From assembly GCA_963578805.1 (NCBI GenBank), contig CAUZDY010000005.1, positions 1-64,000 on the forward strand: DNA of 64,000 nt, in the 5' to 3' direction. The notes beneath the pieces are model-generated. The model was not told where the DNA came from and did no database searches. It saw only the letters and a program-made list of their open reading frames with translations. The translations under genes and the position numbers were made by a program. Origin of the DNA: CAUZIB01 sp963578805. GTDB lineage: Bacteria; Acidobacteriota; Vicinamibacteria; Vicinamibacterales; UBA8438. Positions 1 through 7,402 of the stretch are shown here, piece after piece; the first letter of the stretch is position 1; each line of letters starts with the position of its first letter.

Positions 1-2
1 TA

Positions 3-110
3 CGGTGGCGTATAAACGCGCTGAATAACCAGTCTCTGGCCATCCAACATCGCGCTGCCACTTCAGAAGCGTGGAAAGGTATCGGTATAAACAATATCTT
101 CAAACTGTGA
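3..110 (+). CDS. 3' end of an unidentified protein (cut by window edge)
   Basis: An open frame enters from the left edge and runs 35 codons to a TGA at 108-110, ending in GINNIFKL. There is no start inside the window and no recognisable domain. Its reading direction agrees with the dehydratase gene that follows, so it may be the tail of another polysaccharide gene. An open stretch this short could also be chance. Confidence 0.35.
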   Translation, partial: RWRINALNNQSLAIQHRAATSEAWKGIGINNIFKL

Positions 111-197
111 TCCCAGCTCGCATTCAAGGCCTAAGGTCCGACACAATGAGATGTTGCGAAGGATTAGCAGCGAGCACTAGAATCTAGCCAGACAATT

Positions 198-1199
198 ATG
201 TCTAAACGCGCGGTTATTACCGGAATCTCAGGGCAGGACGGTTCGTATCTTGCTGAACTCCTGCTGGAGAAGGGATACGAAGTCGTGGGAGTGGTCCGCC
301 GTCTGAGCACTCCGAATCATTGGCGCATCGAGCATCTACTAGACCGCATTGAACTCCGGCCGGCCGACCTGCTCGACCAGCTCTCGCTGATTCAGGTGAT
401 CGAGGATGTCCGCCCCCACGAGGTCTATAATCTCGCTGCGATGTCGTTTGTTCCGGCATCGTGGGACCAGCCGCTGTTGACCGGCGAATACAACGCCCAA
501 GGCGTCACACGGATGCTGGAGTCCCTACGCCAAGTCGACACATCCATTCGATTCTATCAGGCGTCGTCCAGTGAAATGTTTGGAAAGGTTCGGGAAACGC
601 CGCAATCCGAGACCACGCCCTTTTACCCGAGAAGTCCCTACGGCGTCTCCAAAGTGTTCGCGCACTACATCACGGTTAATTACCGAGAGAGCTACGATCT
701 TTTCGCGGTGTCCGGCATTCTGTTCAACCACGAGTCACCCCGGCGCGGTCTCGAGTTCGTGACCCGAAAGGTCAGTGACGGCGTAGCCCGGGTGAAGCTT
801 GGCCTCGCGGACACGCTTGCGCTGGGGAACCTCGAGGCTCATCGCGACTGGGGGTTTGCGGGGGATTACGTCCGGGCAATGTGGTCGATGCTCCAGCAAG
901 ACACGCCCGATGACTATGTGATTTCGACTGGTATCAGCCATTCCGTGCGAGATCTTGTCCGCATTGCGTTCTCTCACATCGGACTCGACTGGCATGATTA
1001 TGTCGAAACTGACCCGTCGCTCCTACGACCTGCCGAGGTTGAGCACTTAATAGGTGACTCGACAAAAGCTCGGGAGGTGCTCGACTGGTCGCCCACTATT
1101 GACTTCGACCACCTTGTGCGGAAGATGGTCGATACCGATCTCCAGCGTCTCCAGCACAGCCATCAGGTCGACACCGAGATCACCGCCGCTCCGCGATGA
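198..1199 (+). CDS. gmd: GDP-mannose 4,6-dehydratase
   Basis: 333-residue short-chain dehydratase/epimerase. The Rossmann motif GISGQDGSY lies at the N-terminus (about residues 8-16), the catalytic SSSEMFG near 122 and the YGVSK Tyr-Lys pair near 147. The segment around NHESPRRGLEFVTRK is typical of Gmd rather than of other NDP-sugar epimerases. The family converts GDP-D-mannose to GDP-4-keto-6-deoxymannose with bound NADP(H), the entry to GDP-fucose, rhamnose or perosamine. The cytosolic product would feed the glycosyltransferases encoded just downstream on the other strand. The ATG at 198 gives the family's normal N-terminus; no strong ribosome site is visible. The last 20 bp overlap the convergent methyltransferase gene. 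No partner reductase (for example fcl or rmd) lies in the window. Confidence 0.93.
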   Translation: MSKRAVITGISGQDGSYLAELLLEKGYEVVGVVRRLSTPNHWRIEHLLDRIELRPADLLDQLSLIQVIEDVRPHEVYNLAAMSFVPASWDQPLLTGEYNAQGVTRMLESLRQVDTSIRFYQASSSEMFGKVRETPQSETTPFYPRSPYGVSKVFAHYITVNYRESYDLFAVSGILFNHESPRRGLEFVTRKVSDGVARVKLGLADTLALGNLEAHRDWGFAGDYVRAMWSMLQQDTPDDYVISTGISHSVRDLVRIAFSHIGLDWHDYVETDPSLLRPAEVEHLIGDSTKAREVLDWSPTIDFDHLVRKMVDTDLQRLQHSHQVDTEITAAPR

Positions 1200-2637
1200 C
1201 CGCGTAGTCCTGGTCCGCGAATAAGAGGTCGTTTAGTTTCTCCACGTTCCTATTTAGTGTCATCGCGAGCGCGATCGACGATGGCGTGCCATCCAACGAC
1301 TGAGAGGACACTGGGATCGGTTTCAGTTTGAAATCGTCCGGGTGCGGCGACAGATAGCGAATGTGCACGTTCTGAAACCCGCTGGCTCTGACGAAATACT
1401 CGAGCGTCTCGGGGTGAAGCGCACGCACGTGGGTGATGTCGCGGATGTAGCTGAAAAAGAAGGCTGACCACGACGCGGCGTTAATCGTTTCGAGAATCAG
1501 CTTCGCACCGGGCCTGAGCTTTAAGTACGCGGTGTCGAGTAGTGTGAGCAAGTACGACGGTTCGAGGTGTTCCACAACCTGGGCCGCGAAGAGCCCACCT
1601 ACTGATGCGTCGGGCTGTGCACGCAGAAAGCCGAGGGCATCAGTTTCGTCGCAGACTAGACCGCGTTCTTTACAAACTTCGACCATTTCGTGGTTACTAT
1701 CGATACCCCTTGCGGCGATCCCTCGGTCTCGTAGTAGCTCGAGAAACTCGCCCCGTCCACAGCCGATATCAACGACATCGGTTGCCCCTACGAACTCCTC
1801 AAGATAGCTAGCGAGGTGGTTTCGAATGTCCTCCCTTGAGCCGCGATACAGATCTTCGAACCCCACATATTTGTGGCTATCGAGCGACGAGCCGGTCACT
1901 TTGGCGGGTGTCTTTGTGTCGCTCCCTGGCGTGATTACTGGCGGCGCTGCCTGTTGCAGGCGCTCAAGCTCACGCTTGACCGTTTGGGTCACCTGGTTTA
2001 CCACTGCGAAGCTGGCTCTGACGTCCTTAATTTGGGCTTCATAGCGCCGTTCCCGCGCCGTCATAGATTCCGAGCGTTTGCGCAGCTCGTCGGCTACGTC
2101 CCCTAGGGCACCGGCCGATCCCATCAGGGACTCGCCGACGTCCTCATTGATCCGTCGCATGAGACCGGCGATTTCGCGGTCTTTCGTGTCTACATACGCT
2201 GTGATGGTCTGAATGTATTGAACGATTCGTGACTGAAACTCGATCGTCTTGGTCAGTTCTTCGTGCATGAAGGTGAGTGTGGTTGCTGCTGAGGTGGCGA
2301 CTTCCCGATGAACCGAGGTATTCCGATTGAGGTGCTCGACGAGCGCCGCGTTGAATGCATGTTGTCGTTCAAAGAGCGGTGACACAGCTGACCAGATGGC
2401 TGACCAAAAACGGCCTCGCCAGCCAGTGCCTATAGGCCTGGCCGCTAGCAGATTCCACTGCTCGTTGAGTGGCCTGAGCTGATGCTCGTCGTACGGCGGT
2501 GGGGGATGCGGCACGTCACGCAGACGTAGCAGCGCCCGGTCGAGGGCAGTCAGAGCGGCGTTGTACTTGCGGTCGGCGTCTTCTCGCTCGCGCTTGAGAC
2601 GGGCAAGGTCGTCGGTTGAGACAGTTCGTGTAAACAT
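1180..2637 (-). CDS. Coiled-coil SAM-dependent methyltransferase, polysaccharide-associated
   Basis: 485 residues in two parts. Residues 1-230 are charged and heptad-like, with helices around 10-40 and 125-230 and a hydrophobic WSAIWSAVSPLF patch near 79-89 that may touch the membrane. Residues 255-485 form a class I methyltransferase with motif I DIGCGRG at 290-296 and an acidic ribose-binding Asp at about 313. LHPETLEYF follows further on, a signature seen in O-antigen and glycan methyltransferases. It is the last gene of the minus-strand glycosyltransferase/thiSG operon, 27 bp after thiG. A role in capping or modifying a polysaccharide chain, with the coiled coil as spacer or ruler, is inference by analogy with WbdD, whose domain order differs. 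The substrate is unknown. Confidence 0.8.
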   Translation of the reverse strand: MFTRTVSTDDLARLKREREDADRKYNAALTALDRALLRLRDVPHPPPPYDEHQLRPLNEQWNLLAARPIGTGWRGRFWSAIWSAVSPLFERQHAFNAALVEHLNRNTSVHREVATSAATTLTFMHEELTKTIEFQSRIVQYIQTITAYVDTKDREIAGLMRRINEDVGESLMGSAGALGDVADELRKRSESMTARERRYEAQIKDVRASFAVVNQVTQTVKRELERLQQAAPPVITPGSDTKTPAKVTGSSLDSHKYVGFEDLYRGSREDIRNHLASYLEEFVGATDVVDIGCGRGEFLELLRDRGIAARGIDSNHEMVEVCKERGLVCDETDALGFLRAQPDASVGGLFAAQVVEHLEPSYLLTLLDTAYLKLRPGAKLILETINAASWSAFFFSYIRDITHVRALHPETLEYFVRASGFQNVHIRYLSPHPDDFKLKPIPVSSQSLDGTPSSIALAMTLNRNVEKLNDLLFADQDYAVIAERR

Positions 2638-2664
2638 AAGCAGAGTACTTTGCGATTTTGGTGC

Positions 2665-3447
2665 CTACTGGCCAACGACGCCCTCAATCGGGCTACTCGC
2701 CGAGGCGTACCTCTTCCGAGGTATCCGCCCGGAGAGATATCCGAGGCGTCCCGCCTTGACGGCCAACCGCATGGCGGTTGCCATACCCACGGGGTCATGT
2801 GCGGCGGCGATTCCTGTATTCATCAGAATCGCGTCGACGCCGAGTTCCATTGCTAGGGTCGCATCGGAGGGTGTCCCAACACCCGCATCGACGATGACCG
2901 GAATCGATGCAAACTCCTTAATGATCTGAATAGCGTTTCGGTTTTGGATTCCCAAACCCGATCCAATCGGCGCTCCAAGTGGCATGACCGCTGCCGCGCC
3001 TGCGTCTTCGAGCTTCCGGCAGACGACCGGATCATCGTTGGTGTACGGCAGCACCACGAAGTCGTCTTTGACCAGGCGGTGGGTCGCATCTAATAGGGCT
3101 TCGTTGTCTGGAAAGAGAGTCTTTTCGTCGCCGATCACCTCCAGCTTTACCCAGCTTGACAGGCCGGCCTCGCGTCCTAGGTGTGCTGTTCGCACCGCGT
3201 CGTCGGCGGTGTAACAGCCGGCCGTGTTTGGGAGGAGGGAGTATCTCTCCGTGTCAATGAAGTCCAGGAGCGACTCCTTCGACCGGTCCGAGATGTTCAC
3301 GCGCCGGACGGCGAGGGTCACCATTTCGGTCCCGGATGCTTCATGGGCTCGCGCCATCAACGGGTGTGACTGGTACTTTCCGGTCCCGACGATTAGTCGC
3401 GAGTGGAAGGTGCGCCCGGCAATCGTCAGTGTGTCTCTATCCACCAT
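2665..3447 (-). CDS. thiG: Thiazole synthase
   Basis: 260-residue (beta/alpha)8 enzyme. ThiG joins deoxyxylulose 5-phosphate, dehydroglycine and ThiS-thiocarboxylate into the thiazole phosphate of thiamine. Visible family motifs are GTGKY near the N-terminus, the Schiff-base lysine segment WVKLEVIGDEKTLFPD near residues 99-114, VMPLGAPIGSGLG near 155 and the phosphate-binding VDAGVGTPSDA near 190. Its start overlaps the end of thiS by 22 bp, so the two are translationally linked. No thiC, thiE, thiF or glycine oxidase/thiH lies in the window, so the rest of the pathway must be elsewhere. Confidence 0.96.
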   Translation of the reverse strand: MVDRDTLTIAGRTFHSRLIVGTGKYQSHPLMARAHEASGTEMVTLAVRRVNISDRSKESLLDFIDTERYSLLPNTAGCYTADDAVRTAHLGREAGLSSWVKLEVIGDEKTLFPDNEALLDATHRLVKDDFVVLPYTNDDPVVCRKLEDAGAAAVMPLGAPIGSGLGIQNRNAIQIIKEFASIPVIVDAGVGTPSDATLAMELGVDAILMNTGIAAAHDPVGMATAMRLAVKAGRLGYLSGRIPRKRYASASSPIEGVVGQ

Positions 3448-3674
3448 GCTGTTGTTGTGCGGAGATGGTAGCGTGAGCCGCCGCCAACGAAGTTGACGAC
3501 CTCAACCGTGTCACCGTCGTTGACGACGACGGAATCGTACACTGTCCGCTTCACGATGACGAGATTGTGCTCCACCGCCACCCGTCTCTCGTCGAGGTCA
3601 AGTTGGGTGAGGAGCGCAGCGATCGTTAGCGGGCCGGCCAGATCCATCGGGTCGCCGTTGAGCTTGATTGTCAA
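3426..3674 (-). CDS. thiS: Sulfur carrier protein ThiS with C-terminal extension
   Basis: 82-residue ubiquitin-fold sulfur carrier. Residues 1-66 match ThiS throughout and reach the VNFVGGG that should be the C-terminus. The frame then continues for 16 residues (SRYHLRTTTAWWIETH) before TGA. ThiS must end in a free Gly-Gly to be adenylated by ThiF and thiocarboxylated, so this tail would need removal, or the real end arises differently. The ATG at 3674 overlaps the stop of the upstream glycosyltransferase by 4 bp (ATGA), and the 3' end overlaps thiG. Family assignment is firm; the state of the C-terminus is the open point. Confidence 0.88.
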   Translation of the reverse strand: MTIKLNGDPMDLAGPLTIAALLTQLDLDERRVAVEHNLVIVKRTVYDSVVVNDGDTVEVVNFVGGGSRYHLRTTTAWWIETH

Positions 3675-5071
3675 GACTCTGAGGGTACTTCAGGATTCGC
3701 GGCGGGCGCTAGATCAGAGAGCCCTGGCAGCCACACGCCAAACGGGGCGAGGAGCGACCGAACGCATTCGGTTCCATCCGCCCGAAGGTGGGCGGGAAGT
3801 TCTGCCTGTCGTACGTCTGACAACGAGATCTTGAGGGCTCGCCTGATGGCTGCCTCGAAGTCCCGCACGAGGCGGTCGAACGTGAAGCGACGCTTCCAGA
3901 GTGCCTGCGCCCCGCTGCCGAGTTTTGCTCGTAGAGCCGGGTCACCGGCCAGCCGAGCCATAGCCAAGGGCAATGAGCGATCTTCGTCGAGAATGTCGAT
4001 ACTGACGCATGCTGCGTCAGATGAGAAAGCGTCCGCTCCACCGTGAACACTTGCCAATGGACGAAGGCGCCAGTCGCGAGGATCCAACGAAGGAATGTCG
4101 ACCCGGTCGGCGAGGTCTGTCACGATTGAGGGCCTTGCCGCGGCCAAAGACTCCACGAGGCTCATCATGGCATGACGGCCAGACGGCCATTCCAGACAGA
4201 TACAGACGTCGGAGGCCGATACGAGTGCGGACGTGTCAAGGGCCTCAGCATTGCTGAGCCAGGTCACGGGCGTGGTGATGTCGAGCTGATGGGGCATGTT
4301 TCGGTGCACGTCGGCAGCTTCTCCGCAGATCAGGAGATGGACCTGCGGCACTTCGTGCCGGAGTAGCGCCATCGCCGACCACACAGAATCGGCCCTGCAC
4401 TCCGGCGTGAGCGGACCAACCATACTGAAGACCACGGTGTCGGCCGCAATACCATGTTGGGAACGGATCCGTTGACGGTTCTCAGGTGACACGTGGACCT
4501 TGGGTGCGCCCGGTTCGATGACCTCGATCCGATCGTGCGATGCTTCGGCCTTGAGGGTTGCCGCCATCCATGCATTTGGGGCTACGAGCAGTCGGCTCGA
4601 TTCGATGACCACGCGCCGCATGGGCCACAGTTCGCTCGTGGCGCCCACGAGCATTGCCAGTTTTAGCTCCGGTATGTCCGGATTGGCCTCTGGGTGGTTG
4701 TAGTGAAACTCAGCGTGGTAGGCGTCGCCGCGCGCTTGGGCGAACAGGGTCCTTGCCCGCGAACGATGGAGCCGCTCGTCGTGCAGCACTACGAGTCCTG
4801 GATAACGTACGAGGTAGGGCCAGACGAAGTCGTAGTGCGGTGAGTCGGCGACGTCGTAGATCGTGAGGGCGTACGGATTTTGGAGTTGCTTCCAGACAAA
4901 GTCGTGCGCACTGAACGTTCGGGGTGGCACGTTGTGTAGCCGTCCCGGAGCCGTTCCGATGTATCGATCGATGGCGTAGCGATCTTTGAGTCTGGTCAGT
5001 AGCGCCGTCCGGTGACACGGGAGGCTAGCCGACGACGATGGCAGAGGAGAAAACCAAGCGATTCGAGTCAT
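3671..5071 (-). CDS. Glycosyltransferase, GT4-like (group 1)
   Basis: 466 residues with the two-domain GT-B pattern. The N-terminal half (MTRIAWFSPLPSS) resembles acceptor-binding domains. The C-terminal half carries a donor-binding domain with VFSMVGPLTPECRADSV, VHLLICGEA and, near residues 295-315, the acidic GRHAMMSLVESLAAARPSIV segment that normally contacts the nucleotide sugar. The protein should act at the cytosolic face of the inner membrane on a polysaccharide or glycolipid precursor; donor and acceptor cannot be read from sequence. It lies between a second GT4 enzyme (95 bp upstream) and thiS (4 bp overlap) in one operon. Confidence 0.82.
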   Translation of the reverse strand: MTRIAWFSPLPSSSASLPCHRTALLTRLKDRYAIDRYIGTAPGRLHNVPPRTFSAHDFVWKQLQNPYALTIYDVADSPHYDFVWPYLVRYPGLVVLHDERLHRSRARTLFAQARGDAYHAEFHYNHPEANPDIPELKLAMLVGATSELWPMRRVVIESSRLLVAPNAWMAATLKAEASHDRIEVIEPGAPKVHVSPENRQRIRSQHGIAADTVVFSMVGPLTPECRADSVWSAMALLRHEVPQVHLLICGEAADVHRNMPHQLDITTPVTWLSNAEALDTSALVSASDVCICLEWPSGRHAMMSLVESLAAARPSIVTDLADRVDIPSLDPRDWRLRPLASVHGGADAFSSDAACVSIDILDEDRSLPLAMARLAGDPALRAKLGSGAQALWKRRFTFDRLVRDFEAAIRRALKISLSDVRQAELPAHLRADGTECVRSLLAPFGVWLPGLSDLAPAANPEVPSES

Positions 5072-5166
5072 GCGGGATCAGCGATTTTGAAGGAGGCAGG
5101 AGTCTGAGATTCCACACCATGAGCATCGGTACCATAACGGCGCGGGATGCTGGAGAATCAGCGTCG

Positions 5167-6210
5167 TCATGATGATGTGAGCTTTTCGATGACGCCGTCC
5201 CAGGTGACGCTGCGAGCCCGCTCAAGACCGGTGCCACCGCACTCGGCAGCTCGCCTCCGGTCAGAGCCGAACACATTGACGGCACACCCGACCGCTTCAG
5301 CGGTCGGGTCACACACGATCCCGTTTACGCCGTCGCGCACGAACTCAAGCGTCCCCCCTGAGTCTGTGGCCGTGATGACCGGTTTCCTCGAGAGAAACGC
5401 CTCCAGCGTAATGTACCCATAGTCTTCATCATACGGAGCGTAGAGAACGGTGAGCGCACCGGCATAGAGATCAATCAACTGCGTGTCGTTTACCGGTCCG
5501 AGGAATGTCACACGATCCGACACCTGGAGCGTCACCGCAAGTGTCTCGAGAGCCTTACGCTCGGACCCGTCTCCCACCACGACCAGACGTGTCGGTGGAT
5601 CGACATACTGCATAGCCCGAAGCGCAAGATCGATCCGTTTGATCGGCTCGAGCCGGCCGACGGATAGCACGTAATCGCCGTACTCACCCGGACGTAGCCG
5701 ATCGGCGAGCGGAGGCGGATGATATAGAGGTGCGGCATCGAGTCCGTTGAAATGGCGCAGACGTGTCGCTGTGTTTGCCGCGTTGGTAAACCGTTTGTGG
5801 CACTCGCCCAGCATCTGGCGGTCTAGATCGATGATTCGTTCCCGCACGCCGACATCCTTGTCGGTGTGGTTAAAGTTGCTGAATTTCGTTCCGCAGAGTT
5901 CATAGGCTGGCCGACACTGATGAATCAGCCAGACAACCTTGTTGTGGTGCCGGACAAAGTATGTTGGGAACTTGGTACCGATCACGAGGTCAATCGGGTC
6001 ACCGTTGCTCTCGCTCAGGTCGATGAGCCGCCAAGCGGCAGCGTGGGGGAGGATCTCCTCTACGGGATACTCCTTGAACGGTAGCCGGACAAGCTCGGTC
6101 GAAAAACCGTGTTTCTTGAGTTGATCGACGAGGGCTCGAACGTGGTATTCAGAACCGCCGGTGACGAACGGCACCTGGGCTTCGCAAACGACAACTGTTC
6201 GAATTGACAT
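5167..6210 (-). CDS. Glycosyltransferase, GT4 family
   Basis: 347-residue GT-B glycosyltransferase. The N-terminal CEAQVPFVTGGSEYHVR is the usual glycine-rich loop of this family. The C-terminal donor domain has YVLSVGRLEPIKRIDLALRA near residue 180, LVVVGDGSE, VTFLGPV and the E-x7-E motif EDYGYITLE near 258. It is retaining by family, with cytosolic membrane-face activity in lipopolysaccharide or exopolysaccharide assembly. It is the first gene of the minus-strand operon, and its promoter should lie in 6211-6330, back to back with the complex I promoter. Confidence 0.88.
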   Translation of the reverse strand: MSIRTVVVCEAQVPFVTGGSEYHVRALVDQLKKHGFSTELVRLPFKEYPVEEILPHAAAWRLIDLSESNGDPIDLVIGTKFPTYFVRHHNKVVWLIHQCRPAYELCGTKFSNFNHTDKDVGVRERIIDLDRQMLGECHKRFTNAANTATRLRHFNGLDAAPLYHPPPLADRLRPGEYGDYVLSVGRLEPIKRIDLALRAMQYVDPPTRLVVVGDGSERKALETLAVTLQVSDRVTFLGPVNDTQLIDLYAGALTVLYAPYDEDYGYITLEAFLSRKPVITATDSGGTLEFVRDGVNGIVCDPTAEAVGCAVNVFGSDRRRAAECGGTGLERARSVTWDGVIEKLTSS

Positions 6211-6334
6211 CCTACAGTTACGGGTCGGTGGGGACGGGAGACACGCTGCCGGTCCCGCATCCGTTCCGCTCCAGCGTCATGGTACCAGAAACCATGCATC
6301 CCCTGAAAAACTGGTCTCTGGCGAAGTTCAGAAA

Positions 6335-6363
6335 TTGACTTGGTTCGAGGCAGGCGGTACGAT
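6335..6363 (+). promoter_or_regulatory. Candidate sigma-70 promoter ahead of the complex I operon
   Basis: TTGACT at 6335-6340 and TACGAT at 6358-6363 are separated by 17 bp, a good housekeeping promoter match pointing at nuoJ. Transcription would begin near 6370, giving a leader of about 200 nt. Because the locus looks like a former nqr operon, this could be the original nqr promoter reused. Start site unproven. Confidence 0.5.
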
Positions 6364-6393
6364 TAAGACGTTCGGATGTGCGAGAAAGCGGTT

Positions 6394-6418
6394 GGCTGGC
6401 CCGGCCGCCGTTTTTTTT
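6394..6418 (+). terminator. Terminator-like hairpin with T8 tract in the nuo leader
   Basis: GGC-T-GGC at 6394-6400 can pair with GCCGCC at 6404-6409 (six pairs with one bulged T and a three-base loop), followed by eight T residues at 6411-6418. It lies about 30 nt past the predicted start of the nuo transcript. It could be an attenuator in the leader or a relic terminator of a lost upstream gene. The stem is short, so strength is uncertain. The remaining 6419-6566 shows no gene. Confidence 0.4.
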
Positions 6419-6566
6419 GGCCAAGCTTGAGATATTTTTCACAACCGAAACATTCAAGGCGTTGGTCCCGTATTTTTGAGCCGTCTTGAGAAAATATTCG
6501 CATTAGTACCCCAGTCTCTACGTGGACGGCCCACGAGGGTTGCATGTTAGGCGCGTACCTCAGCTC

Positions 6567-7100
6567 ATGACCTTACTCACCGGAGCCTTCTATTACATGG
6601 CGGGGGCCAGCGTGGTAAGCGCACTTCTGGCAGTGACGCGGAGAAATCCAGTCCATAGCATGCTCTGGGTGCTGGCGCTTTTCCTCCATGTGGCGGGCAT
6701 CTTCTTGTTGCTGGGCGCAGAGTTTCTCGCGGCCGTACAGGTCCTCGTATACGCGGGAGCTATCCTGATCTTCTACCTCTTTGTCCTGATGCTGCTCGAC
6801 CTTCCGGACGAGACGGCTCGGCCGCCGTTCGGCGCGCACTGGCCGCTCGCCGCAGTCGTGGGGCTCTCCTTTGTTGCTCTGGCCTGGCTTGCCGATGTCG
6901 AGATGCTTGCCCCTGCTGGAATTGGTGTCGCACCAGCCGCAACGAGCGTCGAAACAGGTCCGCCTCAGGGGAGCCTTTCGAAGATAGGTCTTGAGCTCTT
7001 CGGTCCATTCGCGTTGCCCTTCGAGATAGTTTCCCTTGTGCTCTTGGCCGCCATCGTCGGCGCCATCGTCCTCGCCAGGAAGAGAGCCGCAGGCGCATGA
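6567..7100 (+). CDS. nuoJ: NADH-quinone oxidoreductase subunit J
   Basis: 177-residue membrane subunit of complex I with five predicted helices. The conserved third helix, LVYAGAILIFYLFVLMLLD, includes the segment whose pi-bulge is linked to coupling in studied complexes. I start it at ATG 6567 because the homologous N-terminus MTLLTGAFYYMAGAS begins there; an in-frame ATG at 6522 would add 15 non-homologous residues. It is the first gene of a tightly overlapping 15-gene operon and overlaps nuoK by 4 bp. The position is odd: in the usual A-to-N order, nuoJ follows nuoI. Confidence 0.93.
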   Translation: MTLLTGAFYYMAGASVVSALLAVTRRNPVHSMLWVLALFLHVAGIFLLLGAEFLAAVQVLVYAGAILIFYLFVLMLLDLPDETARPPFGAHWPLAAVVGLSFVALAWLADVEMLAPAGIGVAPAATSVETGPPQGSLSKIGLELFGPFALPFEIVSLVLLAAIVGAIVLARKRAAGA

Positions 7101-7402
7101 TTGTGCCCGCGAGTACGGTGCTGGGATTGAGTGCTGTCCTCTTTGGAATCGGGGTGTTCGGCTTCCTGGCTCGGCGCAACATCATCCTGATGCTCGTCTC
7201 GGTCGAGGTCATGCTCAATGCGGTCAATCTCAGTCTGGTCGGCCTCGGCTCACACTTCGACGACTTGCGCGGCCAGATCCTGGCTCTCTTTGTGATCGCC
7301 GTGGCAGCAGCAGAAGCTGGTGTCGGTCTAGGGCTTGTAATCGCCTTAAATCGGAACAAGCCAGGGGCTAGTGTGGCGGACCTAACCCAACTCAAATGGT
7401 GA
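7097..7402 (+). CDS. nuoK: NADH-quinone oxidoreductase subunit K
   Basis: 101 residues and three transmembrane helices, the normal size for NuoK. The second helix contains the conserved acidic residue in LVSVEVMLNAVNL (about residue 36), and a second acidic site lies in AVAAAEAGVGLGL (about 72). Both are central-axis proton-path positions in complex I. Start ATG 7097 overlaps the nuoJ stop (ATGA); its own stop overlaps the next antiporter gene by 7 bp. Confidence 0.95.
   Translation: MIVPASTVLGLSAVLFGIGVFGFLARRNIILMLVSVEVMLNAVNLSLVGLGSHFDDLRGQILALFVIAVAAAEAGVGLGLVIALNRNKPGASVADLTQLKW

Noticed and set aside
3426..3480. ThiS tail explained by a simple one-base frameshift
   Set aside because: Both alternative frames after GGG also lack an immediate stop (one runs into the thiG frame, the other stops only 15 codons later), so no single shift gives the expected ending at Gly-Gly.
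6211..6566. Possible 5' nqr remnants (nqrA start) ahead of nuoJ
   Set aside because: I looked in both directions for an NqrA-like N-terminus and saw none; only the promoter and hairpin candidates stand out.
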